Shown here: in pieces, positions 63,089-64,000 of the stretch | Layout of the letters: the number at the start of each line of letters is the position of its first letter | How positions within the stretch are numbered: the first letter of the stretch is position 1 | Source: Pseudomonas sp. Q2-TVG4-2 | GTDB taxonomy: Bacteria > Pseudomonadota > Gammaproteobacteria > Pseudomonadales > Pseudomonadaceae | Direction of reading: 5' to 3' | Assembly: GCF_013620795.1 (NCBI RefSeq) | Contig: NZ_LGLW01000005.1 | Coordinates: 62,001 to 126,000, forward strand | DNA: 64,000 nucleotides | The notes under the pieces: generated by a model | What the model was told of the DNA's origin: nothing | What the model saw: the letters and a program-made list of their open reading frames with translations, nothing else | The model's database searches: none | Program-made: the position numbers and the translations under genes

Positions 63089-64000
63089 TCATGAGTCGGC
63101 GCCAGTGCGTTTGATTTCCATCTGTAAACTGACCCGCATCGTTTCGCCGGGCGCCAATATCCGCATTCCGTTCGCGACCGGATCGTCCATGCCGAGGGCA
63201 TTGTTGGCGTGGGTTACAGGTTCCACCGCGAAGAAGCCCATATCAACGGGTGGCGTGAACACGACAAGGTGATCGAGCGCCTCGCTGGCGTTCATGATCA
63301 GCGCCACGCCCTTTTCCGGCCAGCGTATGCATACCGGCCCCGTACGGCTGACGAAGCAATTGTCCAACCCAGGCTCCTGCAACGTTCGGCCGTTAGAGAA
63401 GTCCCATTCCGCTGGAATCCTTGTCCGTTTCGACGGCAAATTTTGCGTATCGTTTTGCCAAACCGATCGGGCGGTGAACGCTAGTTTGCAGTCGTCGTGG
63501 CGCAGAAAGTACGGATGCCAGCCGAGCCCCGCAGGGGCCGAGCGGGTGTCGATGTTGCGCAGGCTTAGAACGAGCGAGGCGCCCTCCTCACTGAGCTGCA
63601 ACCGGTGTTCCAGCTCGAAGGCAAATGGCCAATCCGTTACCGCCTCATCCTCGGGTCGATGCGTGAGGCTGAGAACCAGGCAGTCTGAGTCCTGCTGCGT
63701 TACCGCCCATGCCCTTTTCCAGGCGACACCGTGAATGGGTAGCGGAAAATCAGTCGACAGTCGGTTCAGCAGATAACGCTGGCCGTCATGCACGAAGGCA
63801 CCATCACCCACACGATTGGAAAACGGCGCCAAGACGAAACAGCCGGTCCTACGAACATTGTCAGAGCCGTCCCAGGGGCGCAGCAAGTCAATGCCATCGA
63901 TGCTCAAGCGGGTGATCGCTCCGCCCAACGCCGGACAGGCAGACAGCCGCAGTGGGCCATGCCGAAGCTCGATCTCGGTCAGGTTTGGGTGTGGGTCGGT
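63089..64000 (-). CDS. Aldose 1-epimerase family protein, N-terminus outside the window
   Basis: The minus-strand frame is open from the stop at 63089 to the right edge, 303 codons. It begins TDPHPNLTEIELRHGPLRLS with no start codon before the edge, so the true start lies beyond 64000. Galactose mutarotase-type motifs are FVLAPFSNRVGDG, the catalytic His in GLGWHPYFLRH, and LDNCFVSRTGP with the late region VVFTPPVDMGFFAVEPVTHA. Such enzymes interconvert alpha and beta anomers of aldoses, or act on hexose 6-phosphates. The TTG at 63926-63928 is internal and not the start. Neighbours outside the window are needed to know the sugar. Confidence 0.88.
   Translation of the reverse strand, partial: TDPHPNLTEIELRHGPLRLSACPALGGAITRLSIDGIDLLRPWDGSDNVRRTGCFVLAPFSNRVGDGAFVHDGQRYLLNRLSTDFPLPIHGVAWKRAWAVTQQDSDCLVLSLTHRPEDEAVTDWPFAFELEHRLQLSEEGASLVLSLRNIDTRSAPAGLGWHPYFLRHDDCKLAFTARSVWQNDTQNLPSKRTRIPAEWDFSNGRTLQEPGLDNCFVSRTGPVCIRWPEKGVALIMNASEALDHLVVFTPPVDMGFFAVEPVTHANNALGMDDPVANGMRILAPGETMRVSLQMEIKRTGADS

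Noticed and set aside
1-64000. Search for CRISPR arrays, tRNA or rRNA genes, insertion sequences and prophage genes
   Set aside because: No regularly spaced repeats, cloverleaf-like sequences, transposase motifs or phage structural genes were recognised by eye. A tRNA scan or repeat finder could still show small items.

Overview
The window looks like chromosomal DNA of a Pseudomonadaceae gammaproteobacterium, most like the Stutzerimonas/Pseudomonas stutzeri group. This is inferred from the high GC, an OprD-type porin, a DUF1652 protein, a Pseudomonas-type LigD (phosphoesterase-ligase-polymerase order), and a gene order matching, from memory, the P. aeruginosa PA2150-PA2165 stress island. No phage, insertion sequence, CRISPR array, rRNA or tRNA gene was recognised.

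Layout. 1-4.3 kb: start of a LysR regulator at the left edge, a divergent quinone oxidoreductase-like gene, an SDR oxidoreductase, and an NHEJ pair (Ku plus a stand-alone LigD-type polymerase). 4.4-10.1 kb: a selenocysteine formate dehydrogenase operon, fdnG (in-frame TGA plus SECIS hairpin), fdnH, fdnI and fdhE. 10.6-18.3 kb: glgE, a treS-maltokinase fusion and glgB. 18.4-23.6 kb, minus strand: a tightly overlapping operon of zinc dehydrogenase, DUF72, ybhP-like, clsB and ybhN-like genes. 23.9-27 kb: a LysR gene broken by an amber codon, a DODA-type dioxygenase, DUF2218 and an M23 peptidase. 27.2-38.1 kb, minus strand: glgA-treZ-malQ-treY-DUF2934-glgX. 38.4-43.9 kb: CinA-like protein, MscS channel, YciF-like protein, DUF1652 and full-length LigD. 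44-45.4 kb: an AT-richer islet with one SPOR-like membrane protein. 45.4-64 kb: iorAB, a chemoreceptor, ltaE with two DUF202 genes, a copper chaperone, gor, a glyoxalase-fold protein, galU, a hemN 3'-end fragment under an Anr-like box, a FAN1-type nuclease with a nuclease-helicase, an OprD-family porin, and a partial aldose 1-epimerase.

How the genes work together. GlgA, GlgB, GlgX, MalQ, TreY and TreZ can build, trim and convert alpha-glucan to trehalose. TreS-maltokinase and GlgE can turn trehalose back into alpha-glucan through maltose 1-phosphate. No glgC or glgP is present here. Ku and two LigD-type proteins form an NHEJ set typical of stationary-phase or desiccation survival. The formate dehydrogenase lies between these two modules. 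AlgU-like promoter candidates upstream of glgE and of the cinA-like gene suggest envelope or osmotic stress control.

No clearly new defence or biosynthetic system was found. The best leads are the Anr-box/hemN-fragment locus, the AlgU-like promoter pair, the SPOR-like gene in an AT-rich islet, the small proline-rich gene sharing a CTAG with fdhE, the DUF2934 gene inside the trehalose operon, and the FAN1/nuclease-helicase pair.
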